DNA from: Triops longicaudatus
Lineage: Eukaryota > Arthropoda > Branchiopoda > Notostraca > Triopsidae
Length of the DNA: 64,000 bases
Assembly: GCA_022885665.1 (NCBI GenBank)
Contig: JAGQDJ010000208.1
Span: forward strand, 18,006 to 82,005
Direction of reading: 5' to 3'
The translations under genes and the position numbers were made by a program. Under the pieces are notes generated by a model, which saw nothing but the letters and a program-made list of their open reading frames with translations, did not search any database and had not been told where the DNA came from. Positions 35,301-45,900 of the stretch are shown here, in pieces (the stretch's first letter is position 1; the number at the start of each line of letters is the position of its first letter).

Positions 35301-37853
35301 AATGGGTGCTTTTCTATAATACATCTCGTTGCCTTTCAGCTTAGGATAAGTGCAGCTAGATTAGGTTTAGTTAGGCTTAGGTTAAACTAATTTAGATTAA
35401 ATTAGTTAACATTTTCACGCTAGAGACATCTCGAACCGAAAGAAATGGACGGAAACAGTGTAAGATTACTCTGTGATTAAAAAAAAAACATTCACAGGAA
35501 TCATAACTCACCGTCTTGTATGCAAAATTTTAACTGAAATACCTCTGGGGCTAAAGAAAAGTCGATGAGGCGAATAGTCGAAAAGTATCGAAAAAATTCA
35601 ATGAGCTTGGTAGGCTATTCTTATTTAAAATTCAAACTGTAAACTTTGGCAGGCTCGCAGTCAGGATTTCGGTTCGGGGTTTCAATATGCAATTTCGGTT
35701 TCTCCGATGTCCCCCATTATAAAATAAAAACTTCGGGGGGTAACCCCTAACCCCCCTGGCTACGGGTGTGATTTTTAGTAACGTTCAGTAGGAATTAAAA
35801 CAGGTTTGGAACTAGCAGCTCTAAAACATAATTGTGGGGTTGACTTGCAAACTTACAGAAATCATACGCTATAGTCAACGCAAAAGCGGCAATGAGCTCC
35901 GCTCATATCGAAATCTTTTTTTTTTAATAAATCGTAAAGATGGGGCAAGCCAACTCGTTTTTTTTTTTCAAGAATACCTTTTCAAACGCAATTTATATTT
36001 CTGTCAAGATTTTCTGAGGAAACGGGAAAGCAATTTGAACAGGGGTTCTCACAATTTTACGGAGAGGGCACGACGTATCCCAGTTGTCAAGCTTTCTTTC
36101 GTTTGAAATTCACTGTTTCCATTATTCAAAGTCCACACAATCTGAAATCGGCTTTAGAGGGAGATTTTGTATATGTGTAAGGAAAACAGATAGAAATTGA
36201 TGAGAACATACATAGATAAGAGTTTCCATGTACACCTAGGCCAACTGAAGGGAATGAAGTTCAAATTTACAAGTAATTTTCTTCATTGGATTAACCGAAA
36301 TTAGCTTGAAACTCTTGCCGAAAAAGTCAATTCTTGCTAACTGACATTTTTGCTGCCACAACCGCTGAACGAAACCGCCGTTCAAGTTAAATTACATTCC
36401 GCCCAATTCATCTGAGCTGAAATCACCAATTTCTGTTGAAATTTGCCTAACTCTGCTTGAAATCTTTATTATTAGAAAGATAGTAGGCGAGCTTTCATGT
36501 CGATTGCTATTTATAAATTTAAACGATTTAATAACTGCGCACGGCGTTTATGACGAGGAACTCCATTACGAAAATTTGAGTCAACTGTCAAATTCAAACT
36601 AGCTGCAGAGCTGAAGGCCGTTGAATTCTTAACAGGTCCCCGTAAGATTGAAAGTTCATACAGTGCTCTATGTTCCTTTTTTTAAGTAGCTGTAGCCCAT
36701 AAGCTGTTAAGCTGTCTCATAGAGAAGGAATTTTATAAGAGATTTTTCTTTAATAATTTAATAATAATAAATATTACGGTTTGTCAAGGTTCCGACGGTC
36801 GTATCAGATCTTGCGAAGCGTGCCAAAACTTATTTGTCGCTTACGTACCCTACGATTGCCACGGCTTTGGAAAATGCCACGAAGGAAGAAAGTTTGTTCA
36901 CCCACGTCACTTTCAATTTGACAGTTAAACCGGAAGACCGTCTTCAACTGCAAGTAGCTTACTCAGGTGATACCTTTGAGCCTGAACCAGTGGTTATTCC
37001 ACGTATTTTCGACTACCTGCCTTCCTCTCGCTTAAGCTACTCAATACGAACAGACCACGAGCTCGACACCATTCGTAAGTTTACTCCGCATTCGGTAGCG
37101 TGTCTTCAATCGCGACTAATTTCATGTGTTGGTAGCTTCCTGTCTTGTCACGAGCGAACGGGTTCGCACTTATGATAACGTCACGTATGCCAACACATTT
37201 TCTCCTTGTTACACCTTAATTAGCGCCGACTGCAGCGACAAAACAAGATACGTTGTCTTGGCTCGTCAAGTTAATAGTACCGTGAAGCTGGTAAGCTATC
37301 TCTTGCGTCTTAAGCTAAAAATATTTTACGTGACCTTGACATCATTCGCAGGGCCTCAAAATGCATGTGGGTCCGCACAACATCGAAATCATTCCGGAAA
37401 GCACTGGTCGCGAAGCGGATCATTCAGTCAAAGCCGATGGTATCGAGGTAGATGTATCGTCAGCTCCTTACACCCTTCCAGAGGGACGAGATAAATTTTT
37501 CCACATACGGTAAAACAAGCATACTAGAAGTAATTTTTTATTAACTGAAGGGCAATAATCGTGGACGAATTTATAGTGTGTCCAAAAAGGATAAATTTTA
37601 CACCATAACGTCACCGGTAATCGGAGTTACAGTCCAATACTCGGGTATGCATATCGCTGTCTTTCCGGATCAAGTTTACAGAGGAATCCAATGCGGTTTA
37701 TGTGGGAATTACGACGGCGAAACGGAGGGCGAGTGGACAGCCCCGAACGGCTGCGAAATGGATCCTGTTCACGCATCCAAGGCTTTCACCATAGCGTCTA
37801 ATTGCCCAAAAGCATACCTAGAGACCTCTGACATTTGCAAGGATGATGGCTAA
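29361..37853 (+). CDS. Vg: Vitellogenin-type large lipid transfer protein
   Basis: Secreted lipid-binding yolk-type protein, 1526 aa, 26 exons: 29361-29394, 29764-29787, 29840-30000, 30158-30286, 30350-30487, 30540-30692, 30749-30910, 30973-31149, 31208-31392, 31563-31728, 31785-31935, 32024-32175, 32235-32455, 32533-32749, 32802-33030, 33098-33305, 33368-33534, 33960-34093, 34161-34285, 34336-34462, 34545-34778, 34828-35238, 36789-37074, 37136-37290, 37352-37509, 37577-37853. Signal peptide MGALWIIPILLS is split over two tiny exons. The lipoprotein N-terminal domain fills about residues 20-600 (FREGIEYKYDW; FSGHENNLFGSC; MEECISKP). A DUF1943-like region (HMVPFDTLQAV) follows, and a von Willebrand D domain at about 1332-1510 has CGLCGNYDGE. 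No polyserine tract is visible. RSRR at about 733-736 could be a furin site. It is shorter than decapod vitellogenins, so a non-yolk lipoprotein of the same family is possible. Confidence 0.9.
35239..36788. other. Large intron in the vitellogenin-type gene, with transposon remnant
   Basis: The intron is 1550 bp where most others in the gene are 50-70 bp. At about 35700-35770 it has a G/C-rich block with GGGGGGTAACCCC and CCCCCCTGGCTACGGG, a pattern common at ends of degraded DNA transposons. A TTAGG-like degenerate stretch lies at 35362-35385. No exon was recognised inside, but a missed small exon cannot be excluded. Confidence 0.5.
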
Positions 37854-38354
37854 GGAAAGTGGAAAGCTATTTGAGAGCACTGTGCATATATAGAAATGCA
37901 CAGCTTACGTCACTTCTGTACTTGTGTTTGTTGTACAACGCATACGGGAGTACTTATTGTACAACACGTGCATGTATGTTCATGTGTGCACGGATGTGCT
38001 GTACGCCTATACAAAACTCAATAAGAGTGGTGGCCCTCTCGCAACGTTTGTTGTGAGAGTTCTTATGATGATTAGTCCAACCTTTTTTTCATTTCCCGGT
38101 AAGGGTCAATAGAAGCGAAAGAGGGTGAGAAAGAAGAGGGGGAGGCTAAACCAGACCGGATCCATAGGTAAGATCAATACTCATTGCCCTGCGTTTGACG
38201 TTGTTTCCTCCAGAAGTCTTCAAGAAAAACGCGTTTTTCTGAAATAGAAGTGCTTGCAATTCGAAACTTGATACGTAAAGTTTGGCGAGGAATGTTCACT
38301 AAACCTAAGCGTATTATCAAAGTTAGGAGGATGTCGAGTTTCATATAGGAGATA
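37854..38354. other. Spacer downstream of the vitellogenin-type gene
   Basis: Presumed 3' UTR and intergenic DNA. Overlapping short ORFs at 37859-38112 show no domain. No clear AATAAA was found close to the stop. Confidence 0.35.
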
Positions 38355-38510
38355 ATGTACAACGAAAGTACGAACGGTGCAGTAGCGCGAGATCTCGAGA
38401 TGCGAGCGTTGCTCCGCCCATTCCTGTCGAATGTCACAGAAAACAGGGATACGACAGATATGGGCGTATCAAAAGAAGGCTTGGACGGCTCCGCTAGGCA
38501 GTTTAAGTTG
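38355..38510 (+). CDS. Candidate first coding exon (52 codons) with strong donor
   Basis: ATG at 38355 opens 52 codons (begins MYNESTNGAVARDLEMRAL, ends RQFKL) closed by a good GTGAGT donor at 38511 in phase 0; the ORF would otherwise stop 4 codons later. The hydrophilic, charged composition resembles a cytosolic N-terminus. Two downstream acceptors are phase-compatible: TTTTCAG at 39487, giving 17 more codons and a stop, and the acceptor of SLC6 exon 2 at 43210. The second would make it an alternative N-terminus of that transporter, but this is inference from phase only. Confidence 0.4.
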
Positions 38511-39572
38511 GTGAGTAAGTTCTAGTCCTGTCAACAGATTTCGGTAAACGAAGAACGTGGTGCATTGGTAAGTCCTGAAACGTTCAGTAACGGTTGATTT
38601 ACAAGTTTCGTTGGCTAAATAGCCGTTTTAGATTTCGCTTTACGCTGTGGTTTGGACCGATGAGTGCAGTGAGTTAAGGAAGTAAGAGGTTCTCCATCAG
38701 TTTGTGATGTTTCTGGTCTGTAACAATTAATGAATGTGGCTTAGCACTCAGAATTAGTCTCGTAGCAACTTAAACTTCCGTTGTTTTAAAGTTATGTGAT
38801 AAATAGTAAGCAAGGTGTTATTTTTGTGGTTTCAAGCTAGTAAGACGATCAGTTTTAGTACTGGAATCGAACAACCACATAGGATTAGTTTTTTTCCCCA
38901 GTAAGATAAACTCCACAAGTGCACACCTGATTAAAGAAGTATTGCAGCTTAGAAAATAATTTTTTTCGTCACCAGGCTCATTTTTTGGAAGAAAAGAAAG
39001 GTGAATAACAACTGCAAAATGTTTAATTGTTTGTTTTTGTCGTGAGCAGGCGCAAAACAAGATTTTTTGTCAATTTACTTTTTCACAGCTTTCCCGAAGA
39101 GGCAAAAATAAAATCAGTTATCAAGATCTGCCTACTTGTACTTCCTTTTTGGTTCACTTTTAAAAGCTATTGGTCAGCAGAAGTGAGTGTAGCAATCACT
39201 GGTGTATTGAAAACAGTGCTACATGATTTTTATGTAAAAACAGGCCTATGTTGCAGGTTTCTGAATTGTCGGATTTACTAAATTGAGTAGTCATAAGCTA
39301 AAACGTCTTTATTTACCCTTTCTTGTAGGTTGAATGTACGTCCGGGCCTGCTGAATTCCAAATTCATCCTTTTTCCAATATTGTTCTGAATCTCTATTGT
39401 TCTTCCCATGACATATATGCTCTTCTCTCATTTCACTTACAGAAAAAGCACCTTTTAGCAACAAAATACGATAGTAAGGCTTTTCAGCAAGTTGTAAACC
39501 AAAGCGAATTAGGCTCGTTGAAAGATTTCATTTGTACTTGAATTGTTTTTCTTTAATACCCGTTCCGCAACT
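38511..39572. other. Spacer or intron, no gene recognised
   Basis: Only chance ORFs on both strands (for example 39027-39281 +). A TTTTCAG acceptor ends at 39487 and is followed by 17 in-frame codons to a stop; it is the only plausible continuation seen here for the exon at 38355-38510. Confidence 0.35.
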
Positions 39573-40445
39573 ATGGATGACAACACATTTCTAGACCCTA
39601 CTGTGAGGATCAGTCCTTCTTTCTCCACTTCTTTTTTCGCTAAAAAGGGCACTCGGGGTGACGTCGTATTATCAGACCTCGGTTTTTCAAGTCAATTACC
39701 GGACTTTACCCAAAGCGAAATAAACCTCCATAATGAGGATTGGAAGCAAGACAATAATCTCTCACGTGGCCGTGTGCGGTTCCTCAGTCATGACGATGGC
39801 TCCATAAACCCCTTTTCGTTCGTGCGTGAAAAGCACGAAAGCATGTTACAAATCCGCGGGAACAGCGTCCGTTATTCCCAAAGTGGTAGCTGGTTAACAT
39901 TCACGCATTCCGAAAAAGATCTATCCGAACTGGAAGTTCCCGAAACCCTCCACTGCTCCCATTCCCGCCCCAGCTTGGAGGCTGAATATCCCGAGCGACA
40001 CTTACGTCACATGACGTACGGAATAATCGTACCACGAGACACCACCAAAATTTGTCAACCGTATTTGAGAAGAAGCAAATCGATGGATCATTGCGCAACC
40101 GGCCAACGACGTCGTTTCTTATTTCATCAAGCGGCTTCAGTGCAAAAGCTTCTTTCGCCGCCGAATAAATGTAAACAAATTTCTACTTATAACATTGAAC
40201 CATGTAAACTGCGTTGTTCACCCCTGAACGCGCCAAAGTTTGAAGATCTAATTGTTGGCTTGTTGCCAGGTGAAGCCGGAAATTTGCTAAACAGAACTTC
40301 TACAAGAGCTTTTGAAAGAAGAACCAACTGCCAAATAGTTGTAGGAAACGCGCTTTTTGAAGGCAGAGTGCCAGGATTGGTCAGCGAGTTGGTCGTACTG
40401 GAATTGAGACATCCAATTGCGGAGTGCAATTTACTGCAATGGTAA
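39573..40445 (+). CDS. Hypothetical protein, intronless 290-aa ORF
   Basis: ATG at 39573 (the frame is open a little further upstream, but this is the first ATG) to TAA at 40443-40445. I do not recognise the protein. It is hydrophilic, Ser/Arg-rich and without signal peptide or membrane helix; cysteines occur mainly in the C-terminal half. The middle contains RLRH/RRSKSMDH-type basic stretches that could be phosphorylation sites. The codon pattern and length are better than chance for this AT-rich region. An AATAAA at 41223-41228 lies 778 nt after the stop. It could also be one large exon of a longer gene; a GTGAAG within the ORF near 40270 is a possible donor. Confidence 0.5.
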   Translation: MDDNTFLDPTVRISPSFSTSFFAKKGTRGDVVLSDLGFSSQLPDFTQSEINLHNEDWKQDNNLSRGRVRFLSHDDGSINPFSFVREKHESMLQIRGNSVRYSQSGSWLTFTHSEKDLSELEVPETLHCSHSRPSLEAEYPERHLRHMTYGIIVPRDTTKICQPYLRRSKSMDHCATGQRRRFLFHQAASVQKLLSPPNKCKQISTYNIEPCKLRCSPLNAPKFEDLIVGLLPGEAGNLLNRTSTRAFERRTNCQIVVGNALFEGRVPGLVSELVVLELRHPIAECNLLQW

Positions 40446-41576
40446 AGCCCGCGTCACTTTTCAAAGCCAGAAAATAGAATAATAAGTTACGGTCGCTATT
40501 CAAATGCAAAATATAGATGCTCAATCCTCGATGACAAATTACAACTATGCAATTCCTGCACAAGAGAAGTTTCGAATAAGTTTTTGGCTAGTCAGCTCTG
40601 TTACTGAAATTACATTCTTTTTTATTTATTTTCCAACTGGCATGGCTTTAGCTTAGCTATTGTCGTACTGCAGTGAATCTCAAATTGAATGCAACCTTAA
40701 GTGCTAAATGAAACATAAGAATAAGCAAAATTTGAAGCATAATAACACCGTGACAAAAGTTCAAGCTACAACATGTAACAAATTTGACTTTTTAAAGCCA
40801 TTGCAGGTAAATGTAGGCTTATATGAAAGTAAGGCTAAGTAACAAGGGATTACTAGCTATTAACTAACGATTACAAATATAATACATTAAGACAAAAATT
40901 GCACAGAAGTGTACTAATTGTGTTCTTTAATACCTAGCACGCATGGAGGGAAAACATATCTTCCGTTTGGCAAGATGGCAGCAAGTTAATTGGAGTGAGA
41001 TCCAATTTTCTGTATCACTCCGTTATACGTGGAATTGCATAGCCTTGTATAACAAAGGACGCGTTGCACCCTAAAATGTTAAACTTGAACCGTGCCAAAG
41101 CAGTGTATTTTGGACTATTTCTTTTGTAGCAGAAATATTATGTCCACACAAAGATACTGTAATTTTCCTTACATCAATCGTGCACTGTATGTATAATACG
41201 TCGACTGTTTAAGTGTATCTTAAATAAATCCATCCAAATTTTTTAGCCGTGAACATACTTGATTCGTAAATAGTCTGCCTGAAAGAAAACAACAGGTTGC
41301 ATGTTTGCTTGTTACGAAATGTATTTTTGTTGAAAAACGGTGCATCAGGCAATTAAAACGACTTTACAAGACTGGATCACCTGGCTTTCAGGTACTCAAC
41401 TGATAAGCAATTACACATCTCTGATAGAAAATCTGACGGCTAAAGACAACGATAACAAAGATAAAGACAACGTCTGTATGGGCTAAAATGTTACCGATTC
41501 CGGGTGTAAGTTTTCTTCATTTTTCTTGCCCATGTCAAACAACAAAGCTGTGCACATCGCAAAAATAATAATAATA
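40446..41576. other. Spacer between hypothetical ORF and tRNA array
   Basis: No gene recognised. It includes AATAAA at 41223-41228 and a small local duplication of the motif ACGATAACAAAGATAAAGAC near 41450-41470. Confidence 0.4.
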
Positions 41577-41658
41577 TGGCAGCGGAGGGATTCGAACCCT
41601 CGCCTCCGAAGAGACTGGTGCCTAAAACCAGCGCCTTAGACCGCTCGGCCACGCTACC
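41577..41658 (-). tRNA. tRNA-Leu (anticodon TAG), array copy 1
   Basis: 82 nt. The acceptor GGTAGCG pairs with CGCTGCC plus discriminator A. Class II structure with a long variable arm, D arm GCCGAGCGGTCTAAGGC, anticodon stem CTGGT/ACCAG, loop TTTAGGC (TAG reads CUA), and T arm with GGTTCGAATCC. CCA is not encoded, as usual in eukaryotes. Variable arm has CTCTTCGG. Confidence 0.97.
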
Positions 41659-41742
41659 TTATTTGGCAATGGAATTCACCTCAGCCGGAGAAAATAATTA
41701 AATAATCTCTCCAAATAACAATGCTGAACGTTTAAAAATTTC

Positions 41743-41824
41743 TGGCAGCGGAGGGATTCGAACCCTCGCCTCCGAGGAGACTGGTGCCTTAAACCAGCGC
41801 CTTAGACCGCTCGGCCACGCTACC
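41743..41824 (-). tRNA. tRNA-Leu (anticodon AAG), array copy 2
   Basis: 82 nt, identical to copy 1 except for anticodon loop TTAAGGC (AAG, read as IAG for CUU) and CTCCTCGG in the variable arm. An AAAAA run on the plus strand (T run on the transcribed side) just beyond its 3' end can serve as Pol III terminator. Confidence 0.97.
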
Positions 41825-41907
41825 TTACAAAAGAAAAAAATATGCGTCAAGACACAAAGTTTTCACATGTTTACGTTTGAAAAGGTGTTAATTAAAACAA
41901 AACATAG

Positions 41908-41989
41908 TGGCAGCGGAGGGATTCGAACCCTCGCCTCCGAGGAGACTGGTGCCTTAAACCAGCGCCTTAGACCGCTCGGCCACGCTACC
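41908..41989 (-). tRNA. tRNA-Leu (anticodon AAG), array copy 3
   Basis: 82 nt, identical to copy 2. The flank around it (AAAAGGTGTTAATTAAAAC) is duplicated at copy 4, showing tandem duplication of a unit of about 165-168 bp. Confidence 0.97.
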
Positions 41990-42075
41990 TTATGAAAAGG
42001 AAAAAATTTTGTGCTAAGCCAAAAAAGTTTTCAAATGTTTGCATACGAAAAGGTATTAATTAAAATAAAATAAAG

Positions 42076-42157
42076 TGGCAGCGGAGGGATTCGAACCCTC
42101 GCCTCCGAAGAGACTGGTGCCTTAAACCAGCGCCTTAGACCGCTCGGCCACGCTACC
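42076..42157 (-). tRNA. tRNA-Leu (anticodon AAG), array copy 4 (mosaic)
   Basis: 82 nt. It has the AAG anticodon of copies 2-3 but the CTCTTCGG variable arm of the TAG copies 1 and 5, so it is a mosaic between the two types. Confidence 0.97.
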
Positions 42158-42245
42158 TTGTGGTCACACATTGTGATACGAAAATGCCCCGGGCAAGAAC
42201 CAGGCAGATGGGGAAAAATAGGTAGAAAGTAGGATGACAAAAATA

Positions 42246-42327
42246 TGGCAGCGGAGGGATTCGAACCCTCGCCTCCGAAGAGACTGGTGCCTAAAACCAG
42301 CGCCTTAGACCGCTCGGCCACGCTACC
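42246..42327 (-). tRNA. tRNA-Leu (anticodon TAG), array copy 5
   Basis: 82 nt, identical to copy 1 (TAG anticodon, CTCTTCGG variable arm). It is the promoter-proximal end of the array on the minus strand; internal A and B boxes (TGGCCGAGCGG-type and GGTTCGAATCC) are intact. Confidence 0.97.
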
Positions 42328-42625
42328 TTGATATAACTGAATATCTCACTGAATATAAGCTCTGTAAAGGAGAGAATACGCGCTACACAACGACAGTAGT
42401 GGAGTAGGCATATATTTCAGCTACTATTTTTATGTACAAAAAATGGTATTAGAAGTTATAAACATAGAAATTAGTTTATAATAGGTACGGAAGTGTGCTA
42501 GTTACAATATATGCGTAAAACGGCACCGAAAGTCAAGGCAAATTTTATTAATTGTAATTTTCTCGAAACTGTTCAAAACCGGCACTTTGAAAATGTGGTC
42601 CAAATATCAGCTACATGGAATAGAA

Positions 42626-42667
42626 TCCATTACACAACGAAATTAATCCATTACACAACGAAATTAA
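42626..42667. repeat. Two perfect 21-bp tandem units
   Basis: The unit TCCATTACACAACGAAATTAA occurs at 42626-42646 and again at 42647-42667 without change. Confidence 0.9.
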
Positions 42668-42695
42668 AAAGGAAAACATAGAATTCAAAGTATGT

Positions 42696-42731
42696 GAATT
42701 CATTAATTTCATAGAATTCATTAATTTCAAT
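42696..42731. repeat. Two near-identical 18-bp tandem units
   Basis: GAATTCATTAATTTCATA at 42696-42713 is repeated at 42714-42731 with two end-base differences. Confidence 0.85.
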
Positions 42732-42993
42732 GTAGAAGTCAAAGTACTGATAAATTGTGTGATCAATGGAGCTGACCGAAAAAGTTTCCACACCCGCTGC
42801 CGGTGAGCCAGTCCGCCCTTGATCTTTCATAGATCATCTCATTTGCTTTCGGACTACAGTGCTCAGAAGTTGCCTATTGCGGAGTCACGGAGCAGGAAAT
42901 ATCAAAGCGCATCACTGTGTGCAAATCGTTCGCTCGCAATTGCATTGTGTATGTTAAATTGTTTTAAAGTTGCGCAGCGTTCAGTGTTTTGCA

Positions 42994-45900
42994 ATGGATA
43001 ACCCTGCGGTATTTTTTTTTTTTTTACTAAGAATCAGATTCGTCAATTTCTTACATTAGTAGGTCAACCTAAATGACGCAGAATTTCTTAATCATAAAGA
43101 CCCACAAAACAACGCCACCTTGTTTGACAAAACATCTGACAATACTTTTAAGGTATTTCGTAAGCTTAACAAAAAACAGACTGCATTAAACCTCCACGTA
43201 TGCCTTTAGCAAAGCAAACCTGTTTTCGCTCTCGAGCTTAACCTTGATTCCGGTGTAGAAGAAATCGGTCAAAACAGCGATACAACAGCCAATGTTGATC
43301 GTGGTAAATGGGGCTCCAAATGGGAATTTATTTTATCCTGCATCGGATTGTCAGTTGGGATTGGAAACGTTTGGCGCTTCCCAATGTTGGCCTACGAGAA
43401 CGGCGGAGGTTAGGTTTATTTCACCTAAACTCGGCTAATTTTGGAAAAGCTAATTTCAAATTCAACCTAGGGGCATTTCTGATCCCATATTTGATTCTGT
43501 TACTATTGATCGGCAAGCCAATGTACTTCATGGAAATTGCGCTAGGACAATACGCTCAACTTGGTCCTATTGCAATTTGGAAGATGACTCCGCTGTTCAT
43601 AGGTCCAAACAAAATTTCAGCAATGCAACCTGAATAATTTCGAAAAATAGGGGTGGGATTTGCAATGGTGACAGTAACTGTCATTATTGCCGTATACTAT
43701 AATACTATCATGGCCTATACCGTCTTCTACGTGGCTGCGTCTTGCACTTCGGAATTACCCTGGTCTTCTTGCCAACAATGGTGGGGAGCTGACGAATTCT
43801 GTTTCTCACGGACAGCGGACCTTGATCGAGTCTACAACGGTACCGGAACGTTCTTCGATTCGACAACCAACATTCTTTACTACAACGGAAGCCGGGTGTG
43901 CTCGAAGTTTAATATGTCCGATACATGCGTTAACGTAACCTTGCAAACCGCCACGAAACAATACTGGGAGTATGAGCAAAATTAATATTAATAAGCTTTC
44001 CGCATTCTTAGAATATTTGAAATAATTTTTACTGAAACGCCACCTCACACTCCTCGTCTTGAAACAGAGGACTGTGAGAGTTGTTAATGATAGACGCAAT
44101 TATCGGCTTCTCACGATTTTTTTTCCTTTATTACTAACAAATTTCCGTGGCCGTTTTCACTTCGGCAAAAAGGTCCAACATTAGTCGACTGATTGTGTTG
44201 TACCACGACTCTGAGAACTGAACACACAGTGCAGGCGGTTAACTATAAAATCTAGGCAAGTTACAATATGTAATTGAAAATAACAGTCCGACTAGGCAGT
44301 TTGCAGTCTATAACCCCTTTACGAGCCCTGGAAATTTTCGCCACATTGGAGTGCACGGCTCAGTAACTATTTTATGCTCCGATTTATAGAACACCTAATC
44401 AGAACAATGCAACGTTATTATGTGAACAGTTGTATATTTCGTTGCGCCCGGGAAAGACTCTTTAAAACGTGCGTACACGAGGAACTTTTAATCGCGACAG
44501 GGTTCGATAAGTTTTTAACTTAAGATCTTCGAACGAGTAGCGATTAAAAGTTCCTCGTGTGTGCACGCTTTTGGTCGTAGTTTTGCTCCGAGCGTAGTAG
44601 GAAAACGTGTACAATAGCATCTTGCGTGCTTGCACACGTGGAAAGCATCCTGTTAGATTGAGTATTCGATAACAACTGTTTCGTGAATATGCTAGCGTGT
44701 ATTGAGTCCAATGCCGAACTGCTATTGCCAAACTGAAGGTGAGCTCATTGTTCACGTCGTAAGTTATACAAATGATACAGGAAATACGTACTTGGCTTAA
44801 AACCTGATGGACTGTCTGTATTCGGCGACATGGGCGAGTTTCGCTGGCGATTGGTCCTGTGTTTGATATTCTGTTGGGTTGTCATATACCTCTGCGTCAT
44901 GAAAGGCATTAAATCATCCGGGAAGGTAACACAATACGAATCACTGGCACGTTACGTTTCTTTGTTTACAGGTGGTATACGTCACAGCTACATTTCCGTA
45001 CGTTATCCTCATAGCTCTACTTATTCGTGGCGTAACACTAGATGGGGCGATGGACGGCATTCAGTACTTTTTCATTCCTACATGGGAGAAGCTACTCAGC
45101 TTGCAAGTGCGTCAGACTTTGCATTGAGATGTATAAAAAAAAAAATTACTAAATACTTTTCATTTGAACAGGTATGGCGTAAAGCCGCAGAACAGATGTT
45201 CTACTCCTTGAGTATTTCTTGGGGTTGTCTTATTATGTTCGGCTCCTACAATGATTTCCATAATAACGTTCACAAAGATGCAATTCTTATTTCTTTAGTC
45301 GATTTTTCGACCTCCATTATAGCCGGTATTGCTGTTTTCAGCATTCTTGGTGCTTTAGCTAAAGAAACGGGAGTTAACATTCAAGAAGTTGCCGTATCCG
45401 GTATTAACTGCATTAATTCTGTCCGATTTGGCTGCTTTATTCCTTTCGTAATTACTTAGGGCCTGGATTAGCTTTTATTGCGTACCCGGAAGCTATCAGT
45501 CGCCTACCGGTACCACAACTCTGGTCCATTCTGTTTTTCTTGATGTTGTTTACCTTGGGCCTTGACAGTGAAGTAAGTTTTCAGATTCTTCATGTATTCA
45601 TATTTTAATTCTCTGTCTAGTTCGCGCTAGTCGAGCAGTTTGTTACATGCATCTATGATGCGCGACCGTATCTTCGCAATTATAAAGTATATATTACTTT
45701 AGCAACATGTTGTTCCTTCTTCCTATTGGGACTCCCTACCGTTTCTGAAGTAATGCGACTATAAATGCAGTGTGGTTATGACTTCGAATATTTCAGGCTG
45801 GTATTTATGTGTTTGACCTCATGGATAATTTTGGAGGCGGAACTGCGGTCTTGGTCGTGGGTATTTTTGAAATGATTGGCATCATGTGGGTATATGGAGT

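Larger units (their letters stand above)
42328..42993. other. Spacer between tRNA array and SLC6 gene, with short tandem duplications
   Basis: No gene. Two separate short tandem duplications lie at 42626-42667 and 42696-42731 and are listed separately. The region should contain the promoter of the SLC6 gene; TCAGTG at 42981, just before its ATG, resembles an initiator. Confidence 0.5.

Noticed and set aside
35350..35390. TTAGG-like units resembling arthropod telomere repeats
   Set aside because: Only three to four imperfect and irregularly spaced units in an AT-rich intron; not a telomeric array.
42031..42321. 97-codon minus-strand ORF starting MAERSKALVLGT
   Set aside because: It is read through the tRNA-Leu genes; such ORFs are a well-known artefact of tRNA sequences.
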